Below are positions 42,594 through 50,981 of a DNA stretch of 64,000 bases, one piece after another. The first letter of the stretch is position 1; the number at the start of each line of letters is the position of its first letter. The position numbers and the translations under genes were made by a program. This DNA is from Corynebacterium singulare (GTDB lineage: Bacteria; Actinomycetota; Actinomycetes; Mycobacteriales; Mycobacteriaceae): assembly GCF_000833575.1 (NCBI RefSeq), contig NZ_CP010827.1, positions 1,306,980-1,370,979 on the forward strand, written 5' to 3'. Under the pieces are notes generated by a model. That model saw only the letters and a list, made by a program, of their open reading frames with translations. It had not been told where the DNA came from and did no database searches.

Positions 42594-43979
42594 ATGTCGT
42601 ATCCCGTCGAGTTGGACGCTCGCGGCCTGCATGCCTGGGCCGCGCGAACCGTGGAGGAGCTCAAACGCCGCCGCGCCGAGATTAACGCCCTCAACGTGTT
42701 TCCCGTTCCCGATTCCGACACGGGATCCAACATGGCTTTCACCATGGAGTCCGCGCTGGCGGAGGCGGACAAGGGTGAGACCGATGTGGCCGAGGCGCTA
42801 GCTCTGGGTTCGGTGCGTGGTGCCCGTGGAAATTCCGGCATGGTGCTCTCCCAGGTGCTGCGAGGGGTGGCGGATACTACGACGGAATCTTGCGTCGACG
42901 GGGCCGTTCTGGCGGATGCCCTTACCCACGCTGTCGACCTCGTCGATCGCGCACTTGCCGCACCGGTCGAAGGCACGATTATCACCGTGCTTCGCGCAGC
43001 GGCCGAGGCTGCTCGCGGCGCAGCGGCTCACCCCGGCGCAGAGCTGCATGGCATTCTCACCGCGGCTCTTGAAGCTGCCCGTCGCGCATTGGTCGCCACG
43101 CCCTCTCAACTGCCCGCCCTGCGCGACGCCGGTGTGGTGGATGCCGGTGGGGCCGGACTCGTTATCTTGCTTGAGTGCCTGCTGGCTGAGGTCACTGGTG
43201 CAGGACCCACGCCACAGCCGTTGACGGTGGATGAGCGGGAGCCTGTGAATGCTGAGGTGAGCGGGGCGGAAATTGAGGCGATCTTTTTCTATGAGGGTGA
43301 CCTCGATGAACTCCAGCGGGCATTGGACCACATGGGAAATAGCCTCGTTATTGCACGTGCGACGGAATCCTCGGCGAGCGTGCATATCCACAGCTCGGAA
43401 ATTGGACCGGTGATTGAGAAGGCTTATGAGCTGGGCGGGGTCAGCCGCTTGCGTGTGGAAGTCTTGCCTGCGGCCGGCCTCGGGCCAGCGGATGAGTCCG
43501 TCGCGGACACAGGCCGCCGCATTTTTGCCGCCGTGTCCGAGGACGGGGTGCGGGAACTCTTCGAAAAAGTTGGCGTGATTGTGGTGGACCCAGGCGCCGA
43601 ACTGAATCAGGCACGCGACGGTGATCTGTTTCTGCCCAATGGCTGCGGCGGCGATGCGGGGCGGGCCACCGTTATTCCCTCCGATTCCGTGGTGGCTAGC
43701 TTGGCCGCTATGTCGGTCTATGACCCGGAGAATCCTGATACCGCTGAGGTCGTGGCAGCGATGGGAGATGCTGCGCGGTCTATGCGCATGGCGCATCTCG
43801 TTGAGGAAACCGAGTCCTGTCTCGAGGACACCTGCCGGGCCCTCTTGGTTCAGGGTGGTGAGCAAGTCACCGTGCTGACCTCGCTGGATGTTGCTGAAGA
43901 AGAGCTCGCCCACAGACTTGGCGTGGACACTGTTGTCGTAAGCGTTTCCGGTGCGCGCACAGAAATTGGGGTGGAGTAG
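42594..43979 (+). CDS. DAK2 domain protein, YloV/FakA-like kinase
   Basis: A 461-residue protein: N-terminal DAK2 (dihydroxyacetone-kinase L-type) nucleotide-binding domain with NVFPVPDSDTGSNMAFTM and GARGNSGMVLSQVLRG, the middle GVVDAGGAGLVILLE, and a C-terminal region as in FakA fatty-acid kinases, which phosphorylate fatty acids bound to a FakB/DegV protein. TAAACT lies seven bases before the ATG (leaderless). It ends three bases before recG, as in most actinobacteria. No FakB partner is visible here, so the substrate is inferred. Confidence 0.9.
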   Translation: MSYPVELDARGLHAWAARTVEELKRRRAEINALNVFPVPDSDTGSNMAFTMESALAEADKGETDVAEALALGSVRGARGNSGMVLSQVLRGVADTTTESCVDGAVLADALTHAVDLVDRALAAPVEGTIITVLRAAAEAARGAAAHPGAELHGILTAALEAARRALVATPSQLPALRDAGVVDAGGAGLVILLECLLAEVTGAGPTPQPLTVDEREPVNAEVSGAEIEAIFFYEGDLDELQRALDHMGNSLVIARATESSASVHIHSSEIGPVIEKAYELGGVSRLRVEVLPAAGLGPADESVADTGRRIFAAVSEDGVRELFEKVGVIVVDPGAELNQARDGDLFLPNGCGGDAGRATVIPSDSVVASLAAMSVYDPENPDTAEVVAAMGDAARSMRMAHLVEETESCLEDTCRALLVQGGEQVTVLTSLDVAEEELAHRLGVDTVVVSVSGARTEIGVE

Positions 43980-43982
43980 GCC

Positions 43983-46079
43983 GTGCTGGGCTGGCAAGAT
44001 GAGCGCGCGCTCACGGCTGTGCTGCCGAAGAAAGATGCCGCGGCGCTCAAGAAGGCTTTCGGCTACACCACCTGCGGTGAGTTACTCAGCCATTACCCGC
44101 GCGATTACATCCGCCACAACAAGGAGGTGGGCCTTGGCGGTGCCGAGGAAGGTGACCAGGTCACCATTACCGGCGTCATCACCGATGTGCGCACGCGCTA
44201 CACCTCCAAGGCGATGGTCTTCACTCTGTATATGGACAGTGGCATTCAGGCGGCTTTTTTCAATGCGCACTTTGTCCAGCGCATCCTGCGTGGCGGAATG
44301 CGCATCATGCTCTCCGGAAAGCTGAAGTACTTCCGTGGCACACCGAGTCTTCAGCACCCGGATTTCCTCATCCTGGACCCAGGGACTGCCCAGAGCTCGC
44401 TGCTGGATAAAGCAGCAGGGACGGGCACAGGTTCGCTCAAGAAGCTCGCGCAATTCGGTTCGTTGGAGACCTTCCTCAAACGAGAGTGGATTCCCGTGTA
44501 TCCGGCCAGCGGCACAGCCACCTCCTGGTACGTCATGGGGGCAATTCACAAGGTACTGGAGAACACCCCACCAATCACGGAGCCGCTGGACTACCGCATG
44601 ATGGTGACTCTGGATCAGGCTGTGCGTGAAATCCACGAGCCTGGTCCACAGGGGCCGGAGCGGGCGATTCAGCGTCTCAAGTACAACGAGGCACTGTCCA
44701 TCGGACTCGTCATGGCGTTGCGCCAGCGTGATGTCAAGGCCCGCACGGCACCATCGATGCCAGCCATCATCGATGGTTACCGCGATGAGCTGCTCATGGA
44801 GCTTCCCTTCGCGCTTACCGATGGCCAGCGTCGCGTCATTGGTGAAATCGACGAAGACCTGTCCGGAACCGTTCCCATGATGCGACTGTTGCAGGGCGAA
44901 GTTGGCTCCGGCAAGACCCTCGTAGCCACGTGCGCGATGCTGCAGGCAGTTGACGCCGGTAAACAAGCAGCGCTACTGGCGCCAACAGAAGTGCTGGCGG
45001 TGCAACATGGGGCGTCGATAAGCACAAGCGTTCCCGAGGGCGTCACCGTCACCGTGCTTACAGGCTCGATGAAAACCGCGGACAAGCGCCAAGCCCTTCT
45101 GGAGATTGTCTCTGGCGAAGCCGATATCGTCATCGGCACCCACGCCATCATCCAAGACACTGTTGAGTTCTTCGACCTCGGCCTCGTCATCGTTGATGAG
45201 CAACACCGTTTTGGTGTGGAGCAGCGTGACAGTCTGCGAACCAAGACGCGGGAGGGAACAAGCCCGCACCTGCTCGTCATGACCGCAACACCGATTCCTC
45301 GCACCATCGCCATGACAGTCTTTGGTGACCTTGCCGTCTCAACTCTTAAGGAACTACCGGGTGGGCGCAAGCCCATCTTGTCCGCGGTGGTGCCGGAATG
45401 GAAGCCGGAATGGGTCCGCCGCGCAATCGAACGCATCCGTGAAGAGGTAGAGAAAGGCCACCAGGCCTATATCGTGTGCCCTCGCATCGACGGCGAGGGA
45501 GGAGTCGAGCAGATGTCCGTTCAGCTGCGCAACCTGCCCTTTAGGGGGCTGACCGTGGAGATGCTGCACGGCAAAATGCCAGACAAGGACGAGGTCATGG
45601 CCAGGTTCGCGCGGGGAGAGATCGACATCCTCGTGGCCACCACGGTGATTGAGGTCGGCGTGGACGTGCCGAATGCCACGGTGATGCTCATCCGTGAATC
45701 AGAGAATTTCGGCGTGTCCCAGCTGCACCAGCTGCGCGGGCGTGTGGGCCGAGGCGGCAATGAATCGGTGTGCTTGTTGCACACGACGGCGCAGCCGAAC
45801 TCTAAATCCTATCGGCGCGTGTCCGCCATTGCGGATACCCCATCTGGTTTTGACTTGGCAGAACTGGACCTCAAGCAGCGCCACGAGGGTGACATCCTCG
45901 GAACCCTGCAGTCAGGCACGAAACGCACACTCAAACTCTTGGACTTAAGCAATGACCGTGAGATTGTCGAGCGTACGCACAACGATGCCGCTGCGATGGT
46001 GGAGCGCAACCCCCAGCTTGCCGAAGAGCTTACCCAGAATCTCACCGCGGACGAGCAGGGTTTCCTAGAAAAGAATTAG
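43983..46079 (+). CDS. recG: ATP-dependent DNA helicase RecG
   Basis: Remodels stalled replication forks and Holliday junctions. 698 residues: N-terminal wedge/OB domain (TITGVITDVRTRYTSKAMVF), Walker A GEVGSGKTLVATCAML, motif II VDEQHRFGVEQ (DEQH), ATPIPRTIAMTVFGD, ATTVIEVGVDVPNATVM and the QLRGRVGRGG motif VI. The start is GTG at 43983, three bases after the DAK2 gene, indicating co-transcription. Confidence 0.96.
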   Translation: MLGWQDERALTAVLPKKDAAALKKAFGYTTCGELLSHYPRDYIRHNKEVGLGGAEEGDQVTITGVITDVRTRYTSKAMVFTLYMDSGIQAAFFNAHFVQRILRGGMRIMLSGKLKYFRGTPSLQHPDFLILDPGTAQSSLLDKAAGTGTGSLKKLAQFGSLETFLKREWIPVYPASGTATSWYVMGAIHKVLENTPPITEPLDYRMMVTLDQAVREIHEPGPQGPERAIQRLKYNEALSIGLVMALRQRDVKARTAPSMPAIIDGYRDELLMELPFALTDGQRRVIGEIDEDLSGTVPMMRLLQGEVGSGKTLVATCAMLQAVDAGKQAALLAPTEVLAVQHGASISTSVPEGVTVTVLTGSMKTADKRQALLEIVSGEADIVIGTHAIIQDTVEFFDLGLVIVDEQHRFGVEQRDSLRTKTREGTSPHLLVMTATPIPRTIAMTVFGDLAVSTLKELPGGRKPILSAVVPEWKPEWVRRAIERIREEVEKGHQAYIVCPRIDGEGGVEQMSVQLRNLPFRGLTVEMLHGKMPDKDEVMARFARGEIDILVATTVIEVGVDVPNATVMLIRESENFGVSQLHQLRGRVGRGGNESVCLLHTTAQPNSKSYRRVSAIADTPSGFDLAELDLKQRHEGDILGTLQSGTKRTLKLLDLSNDREIVERTHNDAAAMVERNPQLAEELTQNLTADEQGFLEKN

Positions 46080-46125
46080 GGGGACATCTCCCGACGCTGG
46101 ACTTTGGGGGGATAGGGTAGAGGCC

Positions 46126-46695
46126 ATGACGAGAATCATCGCTGGGGAAGCCCGCGGGCGCACCATCAAGGTGCCCGAGTCTGGGACGAGGCCAACTTCC
46201 GACCGTGCCCGCGAGGGCCTTTTTTCATCTCTCGATGTGCGCTGGGGTTTCGTGGATTCCCGTGTGCTCGATCTCTTTGCCGGCTCCGGTGCGTTGGGCC
46301 TTGAGGCCGCCAGCCGCGGTGCGGAGGAGGTCGTTCTGGTGGAACATAACCCCGCTGCGGTCAAGGTGATTCGACACAACATTGGCGTGGTGAAGCACCC
46401 CCGCGTGGACGTGCGGGAAATGAAAGCCTCAACGTATCTGGCCACCGCACCGCGCGGCTACTTCGACATTGTTCTCGCGGATCCTCCCTATGACTTCGAC
46501 GACGTTGACGGGCTTCTGGACGCTATTGAACCCGTGCTCGAGGACGCTGCAATTGTGGTCATCGAACGGCACGTGGATTCGCCCCACACTGAGTGGCCGG
46601 AGGGTTTTGAGCCGACCGGCCAAAAATTGAAGAAGCGCACTTTCGGTATTGCGCGCTTTGACATGGCTATCTATCACCGAAGCGAGGAGAACTAA
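46126..46695 (+). CDS. rsmD: 16S rRNA (guanine(966)-N(2))-methyltransferase
   Basis: A 189-residue SAM methyltransferase: MTRIIAGEARGRTIKVPES at the start, RPTSDRAREGLFSSL, SAM motif VLDLFAGSGALGLEAASRG and catalytic ADPPYDF. TAGGGT seven bases before the ATG suggests a leaderless start. coaD follows after four bases, an almost universal pairing in this phylum. Confidence 0.95.
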   Translation: MTRIIAGEARGRTIKVPESGTRPTSDRAREGLFSSLDVRWGFVDSRVLDLFAGSGALGLEAASRGAEEVVLVEHNPAAVKVIRHNIGVVKHPRVDVREMKASTYLATAPRGYFDIVLADPPYDFDDVDGLLDAIEPVLEDAAIVVIERHVDSPHTEWPEGFEPTGQKLKKRTFGIARFDMAIYHRSEEN

Positions 46696-46699
46696 CATC

Positions 46700-47176
46700 A
46701 TGCCCACTCATGCCGTCTGCCCTGGTTCTTTCGACCCCATCACGCTGGGGCACGTCGATGTCTTTACCCGCGCTGCAGAGCTCTTCGACAAAGTCACGGT
46801 ACTTGTGACCGCCAACCCAGATAAGCCTTCTGGACTCTTCACCGTAGAAGAGCGCGTCGAGCTCATCCGTGACACTGTCTCTCTTGATATCGAGGTCGAG
46901 TGGTGGAGCGGTCTTCTCGTGGACTACACCAGCGCCCACGGCGTGGACACGATCGTTAAAGGCCTGCGGTCCTCACTGGACTATGAATACGAGCTGCCCA
47001 TGGCACAGATGAATCGTCGTCTCTCCGGCATCGATACTGTCTTCCTCCTCACCGATGAGAAGTACGGCTATATCTCCTCCTCGCTGTGTAAACAGGTGGC
47101 GAAGTATGGTGGCGATGTGACTGGCATGTTCCCAGAGCGTGTCGCAGAGGCTGTCATGAAGCGCTACCGAGGTTAA
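46700..47176 (+). CDS. coaD: Phosphopantetheine adenylyltransferase
   Basis: Fourth step of coenzyme A synthesis. 158 residues, nucleotidyltransferase fold: VCPGSFDPITLGHVDVFTRA (with T/HxGH), KGLRSSLDYEYELPMAQMNR and YGYISSSLCKQVAKYGGDV. GAGGAG lies before the ATG, with five bases from the rsmD stop. Confidence 0.96.
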   Translation: MPTHAVCPGSFDPITLGHVDVFTRAAELFDKVTVLVTANPDKPSGLFTVEERVELIRDTVSLDIEVEWWSGLLVDYTSAHGVDTIVKGLRSSLDYEYELPMAQMNRRLSGIDTVFLLTDEKYGYISSSLCKQVAKYGGDVTGMFPERVAEAVMKRYRG

Positions 47177-47181
47177 ACGCG

Positions 47182-47937
47182 GTGAGTGTCGTAGCACTTC
47201 CCTTTGCCATCCTTCTTATCGTCGCGGTGGGATCGTGTTTGCAGCGCGTCTCCGGCATGGGCCTCGGACTCATCGGTGGGCCCATTCTGACCCTCATGTT
47301 GGGGCCGGTGGAAGGCATTATGGTCACGAACGTTCTGGCCTGCATCAACGCAGCCTTAACCACGTATTCCATGCGCGCTGATGTGGATTGGCACAAGTGG
47401 CTGCGCATCGGCCCCTTCATGGTTTTGGGCTCGATCCCGGCGGCACTCCTCATTGCACGGATTGATACCGCGAGCCTCCTCGTGTTGGTGGGCGGCGCGC
47501 TGCTTTGTGCGCTCGGCGTGGTGTCCTTCGGACGGCGTTTTGTCCCCGAGCTGCATGGAACCGGGCCAGCGATATCTGCTGGCATCCTCGGTGGTTTCAC
47601 TAACACATTGGCAGGCGTGGCCGGTCCGGTCATTACGGTGTATGCCCAGGCGGCGCGGTGGCCGCAGTCGGTCTACGCCGCGACCTTGCAGCCTTGTTTC
47701 TTCATCGGGGGGCTTTTCTCCGTAGTGACCAAGTATTTCTTAGGGGCTGGTGGCTTCGAAGGTTTGCACTGGTTGGTGTGGCCTTTCGGCATCATCGGCA
47801 TGTTTATCGGCATTAAGGTGGGCACGTCGATTGCGGGGCGGGTCTCCCGAGAGAAGGCACGCAAGCTTTCCTTAACGGTGGCGAGCTTGGGTTCCTTGAG
47901 TGCGCTCATTCGTGGCCTTATAGCTTTGGCTGCGTAG
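47182..47937 (+). CDS. TauE/SafE-family membrane exporter
   Basis: A 251-residue polytopic protein of the sulfite/organosulfonate exporter family: the N-terminal GMGLGLIGGPILTLMLGP repeat and the second, related GFTNTLAGVAGPVITVYAQA repeat, with about seven or eight hydrophobic segments. GTG start five bases after coaD, so it is probably in the same transcript. The substrate cannot be told from sequence. Confidence 0.9.
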   Translation: MSVVALPFAILLIVAVGSCLQRVSGMGLGLIGGPILTLMLGPVEGIMVTNVLACINAALTTYSMRADVDWHKWLRIGPFMVLGSIPAALLIARIDTASLLVLVGGALLCALGVVSFGRRFVPELHGTGPAISAGILGGFTNTLAGVAGPVITVYAQAARWPQSVYAATLQPCFFIGGLFSVVTKYFLGAGGFEGLHWLVWPFGIIGMFIGIKVGTSIAGRVSREKARKLSLTVASLGSLSALIRGLIALAA

Positions 47938-47988
47938 GCGAGCAAAGGCTGGTGTTGCCGTGGCGGCGGTCTCTGTAAGCTGGTCGCT

Positions 47989-48843
47989 ATGGCGAAATTC
48001 AAGATCGAAGACGCACTGAACCTGCGCGCAGGCAAGAATTTTCAGATCGACTCCGTGGATCCCTCCTCCACGCCGGGGTTCGACGGCGATAAGGATGAGC
48101 TCGACGATCGCTTCTCTAAGTATGACGATGAACTGTACGAGCTGCAGGAACGCCTCTTCGCCAACGGCCGCGCCTACGGTGAAGACGCACCAGCTGCACT
48201 CATCGTTCTGCAAGGTATGGACACCTCTGGCAAAGGCGGCGCCATTCGCCACGTGCTGAGTACGTTCGACCCGCAGGGCACAACGACGGTTGGTTTCGGC
48301 AAACCTACCGATGAGGAGCTGGAGCACGACTTCTTGTGGCGTATCCGCAAACACGATCCCACACCCGGACAGATTGTGGCCTTCGACCGTTCGCACTACG
48401 AAGATGTGCTCATCCAGCGTGTGCATGAGTGGGTCGACGAAGAGGAAGTTGATCGCCGCATTGAGGCGATCCGTGACTACGAGCTGGACCTGACGGCCAA
48501 GGGCGTCAAGGTCATCAAAATCTTCCTGCACATCTCTAAGGAAGCGCAGAAAGAGAACCTTCTCGAGCGCACCGAACGCCCGGATAAGTTCTGGAAGTAT
48601 GACCCGTCGGACGTCGAGGAGCGCGCGTACTGGGATAAATACATGGAGGCCTACCAGGACGCGATCCAGCGCACCGATGAAAACTATGCCCCCTGGTATG
48701 TCATCCCCACTGACAATAAGAAATACGCCCGCATGGCGCTGAAGTTCCTCATCGTGGATCTCCTGCGGCACGTGGACCTTGAGTGGCCGGCACCCGACTT
48801 CGACCCAGAAGTCGAGCGCCAGCGCATCGAAGAGGCCGACTAA
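47989..48843 (+). CDS. PPK2-family polyphosphate kinase
   Basis: Transfers phosphate between polyphosphate and nucleotides. 284 residues with a P-loop-like LIVLQGMDTSGKGGAIRHVL, FGKPTDEELEHDFLWRIRKH, FDRSHYEDVLIQRVHEW (catalytic Asp/Arg block) and ERPDKFWKYDPSDVEERAYW, all PPK2 hallmarks. The single-domain length fits the class that uses nucleoside mono- or diphosphates. TAAGCT seven bases before the ATG suggests leaderless initiation. Its 3' end overlaps the convergent YbjN-like gene by four bases. Confidence 0.92.
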   Translation: MAKFKIEDALNLRAGKNFQIDSVDPSSTPGFDGDKDELDDRFSKYDDELYELQERLFANGRAYGEDAPAALIVLQGMDTSGKGGAIRHVLSTFDPQGTTTVGFGKPTDEELEHDFLWRIRKHDPTPGQIVAFDRSHYEDVLIQRVHEWVDEEEVDRRIEAIRDYELDLTAKGVKVIKIFLHISKEAQKENLLERTERPDKFWKYDPSDVEERAYWDKYMEAYQDAIQRTDENYAPWYVIPTDNKKYARMALKFLIVDLLRHVDLEWPAPDFDPEVERQRIEEAD

Positions 48844-49331
48844 GCCTCGTCGCCCGGCACACCGCCCGCAAGCCCGCGGACGGTGTCGTTAAAGGTATCC
48901 AGCACGGACAACAATGCCTCTTGGGCACTGATAATGCCTAGGTTGAGGGCGTGGAATAGTTGGTCATCAGTCATGCCCACAGCGGTGACGAAACACGCGT
49001 CACCGCGCAATTCCACCATGCCCTCAGCAGTACCAACGAGCGCACGGCCGTCGAAAGCGCTGGAATTAAACTCATTGCAGAGCACGTGGAACAGCGAAAC
49101 TACCTCAGCGTCTAGCTGCGTGGGCAGAACGCATTCGAGGCGTACCAGTTCGTCTTCAACAGAGATGACCCAATCCAAGTCGTTGAGGCGAGCCACGACT
49201 ACTGCGCCGTCGTCGGGGTGGGCCGTTGCGGACATAGCGAGCTCCGTCCCGGTGAGCAAGGTCAGCACGCGGTCGCGAGTAACTTCGGACAGGGGAGAAC
49301 CAGCCAGAATCTCGTAAGGGTCTGCACTCAT
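48840..49331 (-). CDS. YbjN-domain protein 4 of a four-gene cluster
   Basis: A 163-residue acidic protein with the YbjN (type III chaperone-like alpha/beta) pattern: RLNDLDWVISVEDELVRLECV, then VVSLFHVLCNEFNSSAF and HALNLGIISAQEALLSVLDT. It lacks a signal peptide. The ATG overlaps the stop of the preceding paralogue (ATGA). It is the last and most divergent of the cluster. YbjN-like proteins are cytosolic and implicated in stress responses by over-expression in E. coli; the actinobacterial role is unknown. Confidence 0.75.
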   Translation of the reverse strand: MSADPYEILAGSPLSEVTRDRVLTLLTGTELAMSATAHPDDGAVVVARLNDLDWVISVEDELVRLECVLPTQLDAEVVSLFHVLCNEFNSSAFDGRALVGTAEGMVELRGDACFVTAVGMTDDQLFHALNLGIISAQEALLSVLDTFNDTVRGLAGGVPGDEA

Positions 49332-49876
49332 AGTTTGTCCTCTGTCTCCTGTTCCTGCGAGTCATTCCACGTCACGGCCTGCGGGAAACGCTCAGCGATG
49401 ACATCGAAGATCTCGGCGAAACTAGCCAATGAGCTCAGCAAGAAGTGCCCCAGCTGGCCCAAAGACAGGCCCTCGCCTACGGCCATGGCGCGGTTGGCAC
49501 AAAGCTGGATCTCTCCGGGCGCACCAGCCTTGTCGTCCTCGTCGCCGCTCACCAGATAACTTACGGTCGGCGCCACACTGGCCCAGTTGAGCTCGGCCAT
49601 GGTTGCAGCCACCGCTTCCTCCTCAACGGCAGCAAGCGTGCCCTCCCATGTGGCAAAGATGCTGAGGAGGTCGCCATCTTCGCTAAGGTCGCAATGCACC
49701 GCAATGTGCGGGATGCCGGTTTGCAGGACGCGGTGTAAGTCAACGTCGTCAGCGTACGCATCTACCTCGGCATCAGCTCGCGGGGCTTCAATGATGGCAT
49801 AGTCGGCGTCGATGATCTCACACAGCTCGGCGAGCCTGTCAATGCTCACCGGCTCGATAGCGTGAAGGTCAGTCAC
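49328..49876 (-). CDS. YbjN-domain protein 3 of a four-gene cluster
   Basis: A 182-residue acidic protein starting with GTG (VTDLHAIEPVSIDRLAELCE). Pattern: IIDADYAIIEA, TGIPHIAVHCDLSEDGDLLS, then LCANRAMAVGEGLSLGQLGH and the terminal FAEIFDVIAERFPQAVTWND, which matches the ending of gene 1 of the cluster (IEQQYPQLVTWKE). Its start shares one base with the stop of gene 2 (TAGTG). It probably arose by duplication within the cluster. Confidence 0.75.
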   Translation of the reverse strand: MTDLHAIEPVSIDRLAELCEIIDADYAIIEAPRADAEVDAYADDVDLHRVLQTGIPHIAVHCDLSEDGDLLSIFATWEGTLAAVEEEAVAATMAELNWASVAPTVSYLVSGDEDDKAGAPGEIQLCANRAMAVGEGLSLGQLGHFLLSSLASFAEIFDVIAERFPQAVTWNDSQEQETEDKL

Positions 49877-50376
49877 TACTCGGCGCTTTCGGTGTTGCCC
49901 TCGCCCGCCTGGGCAGCAGACTCGGAGCCAAGCTTCGCCATCTCCTCAGCGGCGGCAACCATGGCGTTCTGGGCATTGATGACGCCGTCAACGGAGGCGC
50001 GCAGAGCAGAAGCCAGTTGCTCGTCATTCATACCGGCAGCGCATGGAATATCGGACTCAGTGCGCACGAGCAGCATGCCGTCAAAGTCTGTGATCACGGC
50101 GCTTGCACCCATAGCCACGGAATTAATCTGGTTAGCAGCCAGGAAGAGGCCAGCATCTGCCTTGGCATACTCGGCGTCGGTAGGCACATCGCAGCGCACA
50201 ATGGCCACGCTGTCGAGCACCGCAAACATGCAAGGCAGGCCGTTAAGGTTCGCGGTGGCGGCATCGGTGCGACCGGTCACCGGTTCAAGCTCGATGTCGA
50301 AAGTTTTCATTGCGGCGATGACACGGTCGAGCGTGACGTCAGGCAAAGCGTTCGGGTCCTTGGCAGGATTAGTCAT
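49876..50376 (-). CDS. YbjN-domain protein 2 of a four-gene cluster
   Basis: A 166-residue protein: LPDVTLDRVIAAMKTFDIEL, LNGLPCMFAVLDSVAIVRCD, LAANQINSVAMGASAVITDF and ALRASVDGVINAQNAMVAAA. The last helix pair parallels gene 4. The ATG overlaps gene 1 by eight bases. It ends in a low-complexity acidic tail (GSESAAQAGEGNTESAE). No membrane segment. Confidence 0.75.
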   Translation of the reverse strand: MTNPAKDPNALPDVTLDRVIAAMKTFDIELEPVTGRTDAATANLNGLPCMFAVLDSVAIVRCDVPTDAEYAKADAGLFLAANQINSVAMGASAVITDFDGMLLVRTESDIPCAAGMNDEQLASALRASVDGVINAQNAMVAAAEEMAKLGSESAAQAGEGNTESAE

Positions 50377-50884
50377 GGTTGTGCTCCTTCCAGGTCACAA
50401 GCTGCGGGTACTGCTGTTCAATCCATTCGAAGGATTGCAGGATGGCATCCAAGGTGGACATCACAAAGGCGCCTAGCTGGTTGCGGGAAGCACCGTGGGT
50501 TGTGTCCAACTCGCGGGCACCGGAGACCGCTAGGGCGTTATCTGGGGCCTCAAAGAAGCGGAACGTGGGCGTGAAGTGATCCTGGTTCCACGAGTTGATG
50601 TGCATCAGCAGCGCGGGGCCTTCGGAAGCGGGAACCGAACCGCGCCACACGGAATCCACGATGAGGGAGGAACCGATGAGCTGGAAAGCAATCGCTGCAT
50701 TGGAGAAGCCAGTGCGCAGGAGAGTAACGGTTCCAGAGTCCTGCGTCTTCTGCTCTTCGATGCGGTACTCCAAGCCCTCGGAATCAAAGATCTCCGCGAT
50801 GCGCTCGAGGGTCACATCCTCCACGGGGGTGTCAGGCAGCAGCTCGCGCTGCTGCGCTTCTTGCTGGTTGGTCGCGTCAGTCAC
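50369..50884 (-). CDS. YbjN-domain protein 1 of a four-gene cluster
   Basis: About 171 residues: PVEDVTLERIAEIFDSEGLE, ALAVSGARELDTTHGASRNQ, and the ending LQSFEWIEQQYPQLVTWKEH. It is the first gene and probably defines the promoter of the set. The GTG at 50884 (VTDATNQQEAQQ) has GAAAG just upstream; a GTG six codons earlier is possible. Four adjacent overlapping paralogues suggest the proteins form a complex. Confidence 0.75.
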   Translation of the reverse strand: MTDATNQQEAQQRELLPDTPVEDVTLERIAEIFDSEGLEYRIEEQKTQDSGTVTLLRTGFSNAAIAFQLIGSSLIVDSVWRGSVPASEGPALLMHINSWNQDHFTPTFRFFEAPDNALAVSGARELDTTHGASRNQLGAFVMSTLDAILQSFEWIEQQYPQLVTWKEHNHD

Positions 50885-50981
50885 TTTCTTTCTCTCACTC
50901 ACTTCGCTAGTTTCTGAGCCTTAATTTTCTTTACGGCCCCGACCCTACCGGAGGCATGGGTACCGGGTGAGCGGGTGGGGC

